Origin: Peiella sedimenti
GTDB lineage: Bacteria; Pseudomonadota; Alphaproteobacteria; Caulobacterales; Caulobacteraceae
DNA length: 64,000 bases
Direction of reading: 5' to 3'
Assembly (NCBI RefSeq): GCF_030504955.1
Contig: NZ_JAUKTR010000001.1
Coordinates: forward strand, 186,001 to 250,000
This document shows positions 46,138-54,835 of the stretch, piece by piece. Below the pieces are notes generated by a model. That model was not told the DNA's origin, ran no database searches, and saw nothing but the letters and a program-made list of their open reading frames with translations. The position numbers were made by a program, and so were the translations under genes. Position 1 is the first letter of the stretch, and each line of letters begins with the position of its first letter.

Positions 46138-48198
46138 TCAGAAATTTCGCCGAAGGCGCGCATAGATGAACGGATCGAAGTTCAGGTGCCTCGCCTCGCG
46201 GTACAGCAGGGGGCTGACGTTGCGCGGGCCTGCATAGACCTCGCGGTCGCGCCCAAAGTCGCGGCCCAGCAGGTTGGCGAACTCCACGCGGAAGTTGATG
46301 TCGGGTCTCGGCTTCCACTCGATGAAGGGCTGCAGCCAGGTTCCGCGCCGCCAGTGCTCCACCGTGTCGAACCGGTAGACCGACCACTCCTGGGCCAGGA
46401 ACATATCGACCCCCCACTGGAGCCGGAGGGACTGGATGTCCTGGGTGAAATGCAGTTCGGCTTCGACCTCGGGCGCGCCGGAGATGGGGCGTGTCTGCCC
46501 GGTGGTCGGATCGGTGACTTCGGTGTCGTTCCATTCGACGCTGGCGCGCAACAGGCCGTTGGGAATTCCCAGCCTGGTTGTAGGCAGGGTCAGGTTGACC
46601 TGGATGTCGTCGTCGCGGCCTTCGCCTATGTTGGCGGGCGCATCAAAGACGCCCGCGGTGGTGAAGATGGGTGCGCGATCCACCGCGTCGGTCACGGCCC
46701 GGTGCGTCAGCGTCACGACCAGGGCGCCGTCGCCCCAGAAGCGGCGCTCCCAGGCGGCCTGGTAGATGGTGCGCTTGAAGGGCTCCAGGTTCTGATTGCC
46801 GGCCGTGATGACGCCGGTGGAGAACGTGGCCGAGGCGACGAAGTCGTCGAAGTTCAGCTGGCCGACGTCTCGCTCGACGCGCAGGCGCAGCTGGTTCTGC
46901 TCGTTGGGCGTCCAGGTCAGCTGTGCGCGCGGCTTGGGGTAGACGAAGCTGCGCTCCAGCGAGATATCGCCGCTCTGGCTGATGGTGGACGTCTCCACGC
47001 GCAGCCCCGTCTCCAGCGTCCAGCGGCTGTTGGGACGCCAGGTGCTGGTGAAGGAGGCTTCCGAACGCAGCTCCTCGACCAGGGTGTCCGCGGCGGGCAG
47101 GGCGACGGGCGCGCCGTTCTCGGCATAGGTCTGGGCGCTGTCCAGGAAGTTGTACGCCACCTCGCCCCCGGCCTCGAGCGACCAGGTCGGCGTGCGGGTG
47201 AACCGCAGGGTGGCTGAGCCGATGGTCTCGCCCGATCGGTTGTCGGCGGTGAAGCGCGCTTCGTCCGTGCCATCCTCGAACAGGGTGACGAAGTTCACAT
47301 CCCGGCCGCGTTGCAGGCCCACCAGTTCAAGGCGGGTGCGCGGGCCAAGCGGCTGCTGCCAGTTGAAGCCCGCCTCGGCGGTCACGGTATCGAAGTCATC
47401 GTGGACGAAGAAGGCCCCGGGGGTCGGGGCGAAAACCGCCTCCTCCAGGGCGAACTCGTACTGGTCGATATTGACGCGGCTGTTGATGGCCAGGTCGCCG
47501 CCCGCCAGCGGCTGGCGCCAGCCCAGCGCCAGAGTTGCGCCCAGCCCTCCGCCGGTCTCGTCGGCGTAGGAATCGCGCACCACCGCCCCTGAAGGCGCGA
47601 TGCGGTCGCTGGACCCTTCGCCCGCCCCGTCGTCCATGCCGCGATAGATCAACAGCGAAAAGTCGCCGCTGCGGTCCACGTCGAAGCGGTGCGAACCCTC
47701 GAACCGCATGGCGGGCGTGGTGCGGCCGTCCTGCAGGAAGCCGCTGGCGACCGCGAACAGCAGTTGGGTGCGAGAGTCGGCGCGGCGCACGACATTCACC
47801 AGCACCGTCTGGCCCTGCATGTCGATCCCGGGCGCGCCGCCGCGGATCAGCTCGATGCGCTCCACCTGGCTGGCGGGAATGCGGCGAACCTGTTCCTCAA
47901 GACTCTCCGACTTCGATGCTGGTCGCCGGCCGTCGATCAGCACATTGCCGGCCGCGCCGCTGTAGCCCCGTACGCCGCTGTCGCCCCCGTCGAAGGAGAA
48001 GCCGGGCACGCGGTTGACCATGTCCATCGCTGTGCCGGGGCTGGAGGAGGCGAAGAACTCGGCCGGATAGACGGTCAGGCCCTGCGAGTCAGGCGGCGGC
48101 GCGGCGGCGGCGAGGGCCTGCGTTTCCTGGGCCAGCGAGGGCGCCGTTGCGAGCAGTGCGATGGCCGAGGCGGCAAGGGCTAGGCGGGCTCGGCGCAA
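46138..48198 (-). CDS. TonB-dependent receptor, tandem copy 2
   Basis: 686 residues. Leader MRRARLALAASAIALLATAPSLA, TonB-box-like QGLTVYPAEFF, plug (DMVNRVPGFSFDGGDSGVRG, GNVLIDGRRPASKSESLEEQ, IPASQVERIELIRGGAPGID), barrel, final Phe (LRRNF). The start is TTG 48198 with GGAGAG 7 bp before; an ATG 14 bases upstream is out of frame. It forms an apparent operon with the receptors on either side, but hairpins and gaps of 69-72 bp separate them. No TonB/ExbBD or substrate-processing gene is near, so the transported compound is unknown. Confidence 0.9.
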   Translation of the reverse strand: MRRARLALAASAIALLATAPSLAQETQALAAAAPPPDSQGLTVYPAEFFASSSPGTAMDMVNRVPGFSFDGGDSGVRGYSGAAGNVLIDGRRPASKSESLEEQVRRIPASQVERIELIRGGAPGIDMQGQTVLVNVVRRADSRTQLLFAVASGFLQDGRTTPAMRFEGSHRFDVDRSGDFSLLIYRGMDDGAGEGSSDRIAPSGAVVRDSYADETGGGLGATLALGWRQPLAGGDLAINSRVNIDQYEFALEEAVFAPTPGAFFVHDDFDTVTAEAGFNWQQPLGPRTRLELVGLQRGRDVNFVTLFEDGTDEARFTADNRSGETIGSATLRFTRTPTWSLEAGGEVAYNFLDSAQTYAENGAPVALPAADTLVEELRSEASFTSTWRPNSRWTLETGLRVETSTISQSGDISLERSFVYPKPRAQLTWTPNEQNQLRLRVERDVGQLNFDDFVASATFSTGVITAGNQNLEPFKRTIYQAAWERRFWGDGALVVTLTHRAVTDAVDRAPIFTTAGVFDAPANIGEGRDDDIQVNLTLPTTRLGIPNGLLRASVEWNDTEVTDPTTGQTRPISGAPEVEAELHFTQDIQSLRLQWGVDMFLAQEWSVYRFDTVEHWRRGTWLQPFIEWKPRPDINFRVEFANLLGRDFGRDREVYAGPRNVSPLLYREARHLNFDPFIYARLRRNF

Positions 48199-48221
48199 GG
48201 GTTTCTCTCCATGTGGAAGAT

Positions 48222-48244
48222 GGGGCCCAGCTTAGCCGGGCCCC
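48222..48244 (-). terminator. Hairpin between TonB receptor genes
   Basis: GGGGCCC (48222-48228) and GGGCCCC (48238-48244) form a seven-pair stem, loop 9 nt, in the 72-bp gap between the third and second receptor genes, just upstream of the TTG start. No U-run. It may limit readthrough or protect the mRNA end of the upstream gene. Confidence 0.5.
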
Positions 48245-48270
48245 GATCTGTTGGCGTTGGTCGATACTGC

Positions 48271-50307
48271 TCAGAAGGTCTTGCGGACCCGGAAATACAC
48301 GCGTGGCTGGGACTGTCTGGTGATGTGCTCGCTGAACAGCACGGGTGAGACGTCGCGGGGGCCGTCATAGCGCGTGCGGCGCAGGTGGAACTGGAAAGGA
48401 TCGAAGTTCTGGAGCTGCGCCAGGATGCTGACGCTGGGGCTTGGCTTGTACTCCAGTTGCGCCTGGAAGTAGTTGCGAATCTCCAGGTTCTGCACGTCGT
48501 TGAAGCGGTAGTAGGCCTCTTCCCAGCCGCCGAAGTAATGGACGTTCCAGTTCAGGTTCATCGACGGGATGTCCTGGCGCAGGGTCAGCTCGATGGTGTC
48601 GGGGCGCTGACCTGACTGGCGGCGGACCTCGCCGGTGGTGGGATCGGTCACCTCGCTGTTGATGAAGACCGTGTTGGCGCGCAGCTGGCCCCCCGGCATG
48701 CCCATCCGCTCCAGCGGCAGGGTCAGTGTCGCCTGAATCTGATCGCTCGTACCGTTGCCGATGTTGCCGGGAGCGTCGAAGGCGTAGCCCGGCCCGATGA
48801 TCGGCACGCGGTCGATGGCGTCCTCGATCTCCTGATGCTGATAGGTGAGCACCAGGGCGCCGTTGCCCCAGAAGCGCCGTTCCAGGGCCGCCTCGTAGAC
48901 CCAGGCGCGCTGGGGCCGCAGGTCGGCGTTGCCCGCCGTGACCACGCCGGACGACTGGAGGCTGGCCGAGCTGACGAAGTCGCCGAAGTCCAGCTGTCCC
49001 ACTTCGCGCTCGATGCGGCCGCGCAGCTGGAAGGTCTCGCTGGGCGACCAGGACACCGACACCCGAGGCTTGGGATAGAAGAAGGAGCGCTCCGAGGCGC
49101 TGTCGCCGCTCTGGCTGATGGTCGAAGTCTCGAAGCGCGAACCGGCCTCGATCGTCCAGCGGTCGATGGGCCTCCACGTCATCTGACCGAAGAGCTCGCC
49201 CCGGCGCTCCTCCACGCGCACGTCCGCCGACGGCAGCGGCACCGGCGCGCCGTTGTCGTAAAGCTCGATGTGCCCCTCGAGGAAGTTGAAGGCGGCCTCG
49301 CCGCCGCCCTCGAAGCTCAGCGTGTCCGACCGGCGCCAGCGTAGGATTCCACGGCCGATGGTCTCGCCGGAGTTGGTTTCCGAGAGAAACTCCTGGTCCA
49401 CGCCGGGCTCGGTATAGACCGAGCGATAGGTGCCCTCGGACAGGCGCTGGATGAAGATGCCCTCGCCCTCCCAGCCGGTGGCCAGGGGCAGGGTGTAGTT
49501 CAGGCTCAGCTCACCGCTGGGGCCGCCGCTCCGCCCGCGGAAATTGCCGGGCGCGAAGATCTCGTCTTCCTTGAAGTTGCTGGTCTGTCCCGTGAGACCG
49601 ACGCGAAACGTTCCCGGTCCCAGGGGCATGCGGTGGCTGGCGCGCAGGCCGTAGCCGAAGCCGTCGCCCTCGGTGTACCCGAGCTGGTCCAGGATGACGG
49701 CGCCGGACCCGTCGCGCACGACGCGGGTCGTGTCGCCGGTGCTGTCATCCATGTTGACGAAACGCTGCAGCATGAACTCGCTGATGGTCTCTCCCCGGGT
49801 TCGTGTCGCCTCGTAGCGTGCCCCCGGCATGATCCGGCCGTCGCCGGTCATGAAGCTCACCCCGACCTGGAAGGCCTGTTGGACGCTGTCCGCGCGGGAG
49901 CGGACGATGTTGGCCACGACCGCGTGGCCCTGCATGTCGATCCCGGGCGCGCCGCCCCGGATGATCTCGATGCGGACCACCTGCGACGCAGGAATCCGCG
50001 ACACGATGTCGTTGAGATTGTCGGACTTGGACGCGGGGCGGCGCCCGTCGATCAGCACGTTGCCGGCCGTTCCGGCGAAGCCGCGCGCGCTGTCGCCACC
50101 GGTGAAGGAGAAGCCCGGCAGCCGGTTGATCATGTCCATGGCCGTCGAGGGCTGGGCGTCGGCGAAATAGGCCGGCTCGAAGGTCAGGACGCCCTGTTGG
50201 TCGCCGCCGGTTTCCGCCGCCGCCGGGGCGGCGGGCGCCTGGGGCGCCTCCTGCGCGTGAACAAGAGTGGCGCTGGCGAGCAGGCAGGCGGCGGTACGCA
50301 GCAACAT
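48271..50307 (-). CDS. TonB-dependent receptor, tandem copy 3
   Basis: 678 residues. Leader ends near HAQE, TonB-box-like QGVLTFEPAYFADA, plug (MDMINRLPGFSFTGGDSARG, NVLIDGRRPASKSDNLNDIV, RIEIIRGGAPGIDMQGHAVV), barrel, C-terminal VRKTF. ATG at 50307. It is the first gene of the three-receptor run and divergent from the TraB/GumN gene, with 164 bp between them. The three plug domains are similar but the barrels differ, as expected when different ligands are used. Confidence 0.9.
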   Translation of the reverse strand: MLLRTAACLLASATLVHAQEAPQAPAAPAAAETGGDQQGVLTFEPAYFADAQPSTAMDMINRLPGFSFTGGDSARGFAGTAGNVLIDGRRPASKSDNLNDIVSRIPASQVVRIEIIRGGAPGIDMQGHAVVANIVRSRADSVQQAFQVGVSFMTGDGRIMPGARYEATRTRGETISEFMLQRFVNMDDSTGDTTRVVRDGSGAVILDQLGYTEGDGFGYGLRASHRMPLGPGTFRVGLTGQTSNFKEDEIFAPGNFRGRSGGPSGELSLNYTLPLATGWEGEGIFIQRLSEGTYRSVYTEPGVDQEFLSETNSGETIGRGILRWRRSDTLSFEGGGEAAFNFLEGHIELYDNGAPVPLPSADVRVEERRGELFGQMTWRPIDRWTIEAGSRFETSTISQSGDSASERSFFYPKPRVSVSWSPSETFQLRGRIEREVGQLDFGDFVSSASLQSSGVVTAGNADLRPQRAWVYEAALERRFWGNGALVLTYQHQEIEDAIDRVPIIGPGYAFDAPGNIGNGTSDQIQATLTLPLERMGMPGGQLRANTVFINSEVTDPTTGEVRRQSGQRPDTIELTLRQDIPSMNLNWNVHYFGGWEEAYYRFNDVQNLEIRNYFQAQLEYKPSPSVSILAQLQNFDPFQFHLRRTRYDGPRDVSPVLFSEHITRQSQPRVYFRVRKTF

Positions 50308-50434
50308 TTCGACGGTTCCCTCTGTCGTTGCGATGACGTTGGGGGAGGGCGCCGCGCACCTCCAGTTACAAGGCCGAAAGCTGGATTAAATCGCTGTCAC
50401 AAACGGCGACCGATCTTGTGCGCCATACCTACAT

Positions 50435-50453
50435 CCCCTCTGGTGAAGAGGGG
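50435..50453 (+). other. Small hairpin in the leader of the TraB/GumN gene
   Basis: CCCCTCT (50435-50441), loop GGTGA, AGAGGGG (50447-50453). It ends 18 bp before the ATG at 50472. It resembles dispersed intergenic palindromes of the CCCCTCT-AGAGGGG type and could also affect translation. Confidence 0.4.
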
Positions 50454-50471
50454 CGGCGACGGGAACAGATC

Positions 50472-51419
50472 ATGAGCCTTCTGATCGCCGCGGCCATGGC
50501 CACGGCCCTCTTTACACAGACTTCGCCCGCTGCGGCCGAGCCTGTCACGCAGGTGGAGGAAGTCATCGTCGTCGCTCGGCGGGCCGGCATCCCCATCTGG
50601 GAGGTCGAAGGCCCGGACGGCTCGACCGTGATCCTGGTCGGCATGATCGACGGCGCGCCCGAGGACACCGCCTGGCGGCCGGAGGCCCTTGTCGAGGCGA
50701 CCTCTCGCGCGGACCGCGTGCTGTTCATGCAGCGGGCGACGCTCAACCCGCTGGAGTTCATGCAGGCGTTGGGCCGCATTACCCGCAATGCGCAGCTGCC
50801 TGACGGGCGGACGACATCGGACTACCTCGCGCCGGAGTGGCAGGCGAGGCTGGAGCAGCAGATGCAAGGGGAGGGATCAGCCTGGCATCGGCAAAACCTC
50901 TGGGCCATCGCCATGGAGCTGCTCGACGACAAGGCGGGTTATGATCGCCAGGTGCGCGATGACGCCTCGCGCCTGGTGCGCCGCGCGGCGCGCCGGAACC
51001 GCGCGCCGGTGCAGCCGGTCGCCAGCTATCGTGGCAAGCCTATGGTGGACCGCTTCTTCGAGGCTGGTCCCGAGGGGCATCGCGCCTGCCTCCAGGCCGC
51101 CATCGCCGCAGCCGAGGCGGGTCCGCAGGAAAGTCGCCGCCGCGCCGAAGAATGGACCCGCCTGCGCGTGCCGGAGGTGCTGCAATCTCCGATCCAGGCG
51201 GCTACGGAAGCCTGCTGGCCGTGGGGCGATCCCTCAACGGCGGAACAGGTCCGCGCCGACTGGCGCCGCGCGGTCGATGAGGCCCTGGCCGCTCCGGAGG
51301 GTGTGACCCTGGCGGTGGCGCCCCTGGCGGTGCTGGCTGAGCCGGACGGCATCCTGGACATGTTGGAGCAGCGCGGCCTGGATCCGCGCGGACCTTTCTG
51401 GCGAGCCGACCAGCGCTAG
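50472..51419 (+). CDS. TraB/GumN-family protein, catalytically degenerate
   Basis: 315 residues from ATG 50472. The signal peptide ends near PAAAEP. The family resembles TIKI/TraB metallo-hydrolases. Their N-terminal GxxH motif is here GMID (VILVGMIDGAPEDTAWRP), and the usual Glu in the following strand is Gln (VLFMQ). The key residues therefore appear lost, so the protein is probably not an active enzyme. The mature N terminus has VEEVIVVARRAG, similar to a TonB box. The rest is helical. It ends on a CTAG shared with the convergent tldD. Confidence 0.72.
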   Translation: MSLLIAAAMATALFTQTSPAAAEPVTQVEEVIVVARRAGIPIWEVEGPDGSTVILVGMIDGAPEDTAWRPEALVEATSRADRVLFMQRATLNPLEFMQALGRITRNAQLPDGRTTSDYLAPEWQARLEQQMQGEGSAWHRQNLWAIAMELLDDKAGYDRQVRDDASRLVRRAARRNRAPVQPVASYRGKPMVDRFFEAGPEGHRACLQAAIAAAEAGPQESRRRAEEWTRLRVPEVLQSPIQAATEACWPWGDPSTAEQVRADWRRAVDEALAAPEGVTLAVAPLAVLAEPDGILDMLEQRGLDPRGPFWRADQR

Positions 51420-52846
51420 ACCGCCGTCCCGCCCACCGTCAGGCCGCCGATCTTGAGGCTGGGCTGACCGACGCCGACAGGCACGCCCTGGCCGGCCTTG
51501 CCACAGACCCCAACGCCCGGGTCGAAGGCGAAGTCGTCGCCGATCATGCTGACGCGGGTCAGGGCCGAGGGACCATCGCCGATCAGGGTCGCGCCCTTCA
51601 CCGGAGCCGTCACCTTGCCGTCCTCGATCAGATAGGCCTCGGTGCACTGGAAGACGAACTTGCCGTTAGTGATGTCCACTTGGCCCCCACCGAAGTTGAC
51701 GGCGAAAAGCCCGCGCTTCGTCGAGGCGATCATGTCCTCCAGCTTGTCCTTGCCCCCTTCCATGAAGGTGTTGGTCATGCGCGGCATGGGCATGTGGGCG
51801 AAGGACTGGCGCCGTCCATTGCCGCCCGCGCTCGCGCCCATCATGCGGGCTGACAGGCGATCGTGCATGTAGCCGACGAGGACGCCATCCTCGATCAGCA
51901 CCGTGCGCTCTGTCGGCGTGCCCTCGTCGTCGACGGTCAGCGAGCCCCGGCGGTCGGGGATGGAGCCGTCATCGACCACCGTGACGCCCGGCGCCGCCAC
52001 CCGCTGCCCGATCTTGCCTGAGAAGGCGGACGAGCCCTTGCGGTTGAAATCGCCCTCCAGGCCGTGGCCCACCGCCTCATGCAGCAGCACGCCAGGCCAG
52101 CCTGGCCCCAGCACCACGTCCATCTCGCCGGCGGGACAGGCGACGGCGTCCAGGTTCACGAGCGCCTGGCGCAGCGCCTCATCGGCCATGGCCTTCCAGC
52201 GCTCGGGGGAAATCCAGGCGTCGAAGCCGGCCCGGCCCCCCGCGCCCACATAGGCGGACTCGCGACGCCCGTCCTTCTCCACCGAGACTGAGATGTTGAC
52301 ACGAACCAGCGGGCGCACGTCGCGCACAGCCCGCCCCTCGGCGCGCACGATCTCGATTTCACGGCGCTCCGCCGCGAGGGAGGCTGAAACCTGGACTACG
52401 CGCGGATCGGCGGCGCGCAGATAGGCGTCGATTTCCTGCAACAGGGCGATCTTGTCCGAAAAGGCGGGCCCGGCCAGAGGGTCCACGTCGGCATAGAGGC
52501 GGGCGTTGGTGCCCTTGGGCCCTTCAGCGGCGACGCCGGCATGGCCGCGCCGGGCGGCGCCGGCCGCATCGGCGGCGCGGTTCAGGGCCGCCAGGCTGAT
52601 CTCGTTGGCGTGGGCGTAGCCGGCGGTCTCGCCGGCGACCACCCGCAATCCGAACCCCTCGGACCCGTCGTAGGCGGCGGACTTCAGTCGGCCGTCGTCG
52701 AAGACGACCGACTCGCTCTGGGTGCGCTCGAGGAAGAGTTCGCCGTCATCGGCGCCGTGGACGGCCTCGGCCAGCACGGCCCGGGCGCGCTCGGGCTCGA
52801 CGCCGTGCTGATCGAGGAGGGAGGGGGAGGCGGGGGAGGCGGTCAT
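51416..52846 (-). CDS. tldD: Metalloprotease TldD
   Basis: 476 residues. The zinc-binding motif HEAVGHGLEGD has HExxxH at residues 256-261. Other TldD blocks: VDDEGTPTERTVLIEDGVL, MPRMTNTFMEGG and NFGGGQVDITNGKFVF. Together with TldE/PmbA it degrades peptides and processes modified peptides such as microcins. PmbA is not in this window. Cytoplasmic. The start at 52846 is ATG. It overlaps the gumN-like gene end by four bases. Confidence 0.93.
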   Translation of the reverse strand: MTASPASPSLLDQHGVEPERARAVLAEAVHGADDGELFLERTQSESVVFDDGRLKSAAYDGSEGFGLRVVAGETAGYAHANEISLAALNRAADAAGAARRGHAGVAAEGPKGTNARLYADVDPLAGPAFSDKIALLQEIDAYLRAADPRVVQVSASLAAERREIEIVRAEGRAVRDVRPLVRVNISVSVEKDGRRESAYVGAGGRAGFDAWISPERWKAMADEALRQALVNLDAVACPAGEMDVVLGPGWPGVLLHEAVGHGLEGDFNRKGSSAFSGKIGQRVAAPGVTVVDDGSIPDRRGSLTVDDEGTPTERTVLIEDGVLVGYMHDRLSARMMGASAGGNGRRQSFAHMPMPRMTNTFMEGGKDKLEDMIASTKRGLFAVNFGGGQVDITNGKFVFQCTEAYLIEDGKVTAPVKGATLIGDGPSALTRVSMIGDDFAFDPGVGVCGKAGQGVPVGVGQPSLKIGGLTVGGTAV

Positions 52847-52874
52847 CCCCCCTACTTAGAAACTCTCCGCCGCT

Positions 52875-53684
52875 TTAGAAACTCTCGTCGCGCCCCGACC
52901 CGACCGTAATGTCGCCGGCGCCGACCACCCGCTGATCCAGCTGTTCCGGCCGCTCGGGGAAGTCCACGTCGCCCGATCCGGTGATATCGACCCGAGCGCG
53001 ACGCACGGCGCCGGACTCCACGTCGCCGGCGCCCAGCAGGACGTATTCGGCCTCCTGAGCGGTCAGGTTACGGAAGTCGGCGTCGCCCGAGCCGGTCAGG
53101 TTCAGGCTGACCCGTTCGGTCCGGCCGTCGGCGATGACGTCGGAAGCTCCGGCCGAGACGATATCCAGGCGCGGCTGATCATAACCGCGGATCTCCAGAC
53201 GCCCGGCCCCGCGCTGTTCAAAGCGGGTCACGTCCGGCGCCCGCACGGTCAGGCGCAGCCGTCCCGATCCCGGCAGGGTGTGCACGCCGCGCGCATCGAT
53301 GCGGATGGAGTCCGGTTCCGAGCGGCCGCGCAGCCGAATGGCGCCGTTCTCGACCGTAAGCCGGTCAAGGACCGCGGCGGCGCCGGTGGCCTCAATGCCC
53401 GCCTCGTCGGACTGCACGAAGATCACTTCTCCCGGAATGAACAGGGACAGGGTGTCCGTGCCGTTCCAGGCGAGCGTGCGCGTCTCGACAGGCGTCTCGT
53501 CCCCGTCGGTCGAGCCGACGCTGAAGTCGTCCGCGCTGACATGGACCATGCCGCCCCAGTCGCCGTCGCGAATGACCCAACCGTTGCTGAACAGGTCGCG
53601 GCCGCCGAGCGCCGCCGCGCCGCCGAAGCAGACCGCCGAGAGCACCAGGCCGGAGCCGGCGATGATGAGCAGGGGGCGGATCAT
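52875..53684 (-). CDS. DUF2807 (head GIN domain) protein
   Basis: 269 residues. An N-terminal transmembrane or signal segment (LLIIAGSGLVLSAVCFGGAA) anchors it. The rest is a right-handed beta-helix repeat with the DUF2807 motif, seen as GAGRLEIRGYDQPRLDIVSA, LNLTGSGDADFRNLTAQEAE and DITGSGDVDFPERPEQL. Its ATG overlaps the stop of the DUF1700 gene (ATGA). In the PadR-DUF1700-DUF2807 unit such proteins are thought to form a regulated envelope module. Confidence 0.82.
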   Translation of the reverse strand: MIRPLLIIAGSGLVLSAVCFGGAAALGGRDLFSNGWVIRDGDWGGMVHVSADDFSVGSTDGDETPVETRTLAWNGTDTLSLFIPGEVIFVQSDEAGIEATGAAAVLDRLTVENGAIRLRGRSEPDSIRIDARGVHTLPGSGRLRLTVRAPDVTRFEQRGAGRLEIRGYDQPRLDIVSAGASDVIADGRTERVSLNLTGSGDADFRNLTAQEAEYVLLGAGDVESGAVRRARVDITGSGDVDFPERPEQLDQRVVGAGDITVGSGRDESF

Positions 53685-54253
53685 TGATCGTCTCCTTGAG
53701 CAAGGGCCGGCTTCAGCAGGCGGTAATGCAGCCGTCCGAACCAGACCAGGGCGTTGAAGAGCCCGATGGCGACCACCGTCAGGATCGCGCCGACCGAGGC
53801 GGCGGCGGCCATCAGGCCAAGGCCGATCAGGACGGCGGTGAAGGGCCCGCCCGGCGGGGCCGTGAAGGGTCCGCCCACCATGACGACGCCGCCCGCGAAG
53901 AAGACGGCCACCACCGCCACGAACAGGCCGAACAGCACGCCCAGAATGCTCATCAGCAGCGGCAGCAGCACGATAATGTCGAGGGCGCCCAGGGCCAGCA
54001 GCGCGATCAGGGCGCTGGCGGCGCTGGACACCGACTTCTCCTCGGACCAGCGGCGCAGCGAGGCCTCGGTGCGCAGCTCGCGGGCCAGCCGCTCCGGATT
54101 GCCGAGCGCCTCGGCCACCTCGGTCTCGGACCGGCCGGCGGCGGCGGCCTCGTCGAAATGCCGCTCATAGTCGGCGACGATGTCGTCGATGGCGCTGGCG
54201 GGATGGCCGGCGAGCCCCCGCCTGAGGCGCGTCAGAAACTCAGCCCGGGTCAT
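53681..54253 (-). CDS. DUF1700 (HAAS domain) membrane protein
   Basis: 190 residues. The N-terminal HAAS-type domain reads MTRAEFLTRLRRGLAGHPAS, then DIVADYERHFDEAAAAGRSE and ALGNPERLARELRTEA. Several membrane segments follow (DIIVLLPLLMSILGVLFGLF and onward). The domain typically sits next to PadR regulators in the same operon, as here. ATG 54253 overlaps the PadR stop by four bases. Confidence 0.87.
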   Translation of the reverse strand: MTRAEFLTRLRRGLAGHPASAIDDIVADYERHFDEAAAAGRSETEVAEALGNPERLARELRTEASLRRWSEEKSVSSAASALIALLALGALDIIVLLPLLMSILGVLFGLFVAVVAVFFAGGVVMVGGPFTAPPGGPFTAVLIGLGLMAAAASVGAILTVVAIGLFNALVWFGRLHYRLLKPALAQGDDQ

Positions 54254-54588
54254 GCCTTTCCTCCCGATGTCGGCTCGATGACCAGATCCACCGCCCGGCG
54301 GAAGGCCAGCCACTCGTCCCTCTGTGATTCGAAGGCCGAGCGTCCGGCGCCGGTCAGGCGATAGTATTTGCGCGAGGGGCCCGAGGGCGATTCCTCCAGG
54401 TAGGTCTCCACCAGGCCGTCGGCCTGGAGCCTGCGCATCAAGGGGTAGATGGTCCCTTCGCCCATGCCCACGGCCTGGGCCAGCCGGCCCGCGATCTCGT
54501 AGGCGTAGCTGTCGCCGTGGGCGAGGACCGCCAGGACGCACAGGGGCAGGACCCCTTTGCGCAACTGGATGTCTGCAAATTCGGGCAC
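54250..54588 (-). CDS. PadR-family transcriptional regulator
   Basis: 112 residues. Winged-helix PadR domain: LPLCVLAVLAHGDSYAYEIA, then MGEGTIYPLMRRLQADGLVE (recognition helix and wing) and KYYRLTGAGRSAFESQRDEW. It lacks a long C-terminal helix and belongs to the small PadR-s2 type. GTG start at 54588, with GGAG about 8 bp upstream. It probably represses the whole operon including itself, through the palindromes 31-67 bp before its start. Confidence 0.92.
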   Translation of the reverse strand: MPEFADIQLRKGVLPLCVLAVLAHGDSYAYEIAGRLAQAVGMGEGTIYPLMRRLQADGLVETYLEESPSGPSRKYYRLTGAGRSAFESQRDEWLAFRRAVDLVIEPTSGGKA

Positions 54589-54618
54589 GGGCGCCGCTCC
54601 TCTGTTCGCCCCATCATC

Positions 54619-54655
54619 TACCGCAAGGTATTATGCGATGCAAGATAGCTTGCAT
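54619..54655. promoter_or_regulatory. Palindromic operator, probably for PadR
   Basis: Two inverted repeats: TACC-gcaa-GGTA (54619-54630) and ATGCAAG-atag-CTTGCAT (54638-54655). The second, with ATGCAAG arms, is close to known PadR-family operators. They lie between the PadR gene (minus, 31 bp away) and the ctaC gene (plus, 181 bp away), so either direction could be affected. Confidence 0.65.
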
Positions 54656-54835
54656 GACAAGATCGTTAGGAATGGCGATCTGTCGAAAAAGAAGGCGGAA
54701 CCGGTCGTTTCCGGCGCTTGGCAAGGCGGCGGCGACCCGATATGTCAGCCGCGAAGTTCGCCCGCGCCGCCGGAGCGCCTGTGCGCGCGAGCGGATGCGA
54801 GCCAAGGGGCGCAGGTCCAGATGAGGATTTCACGT

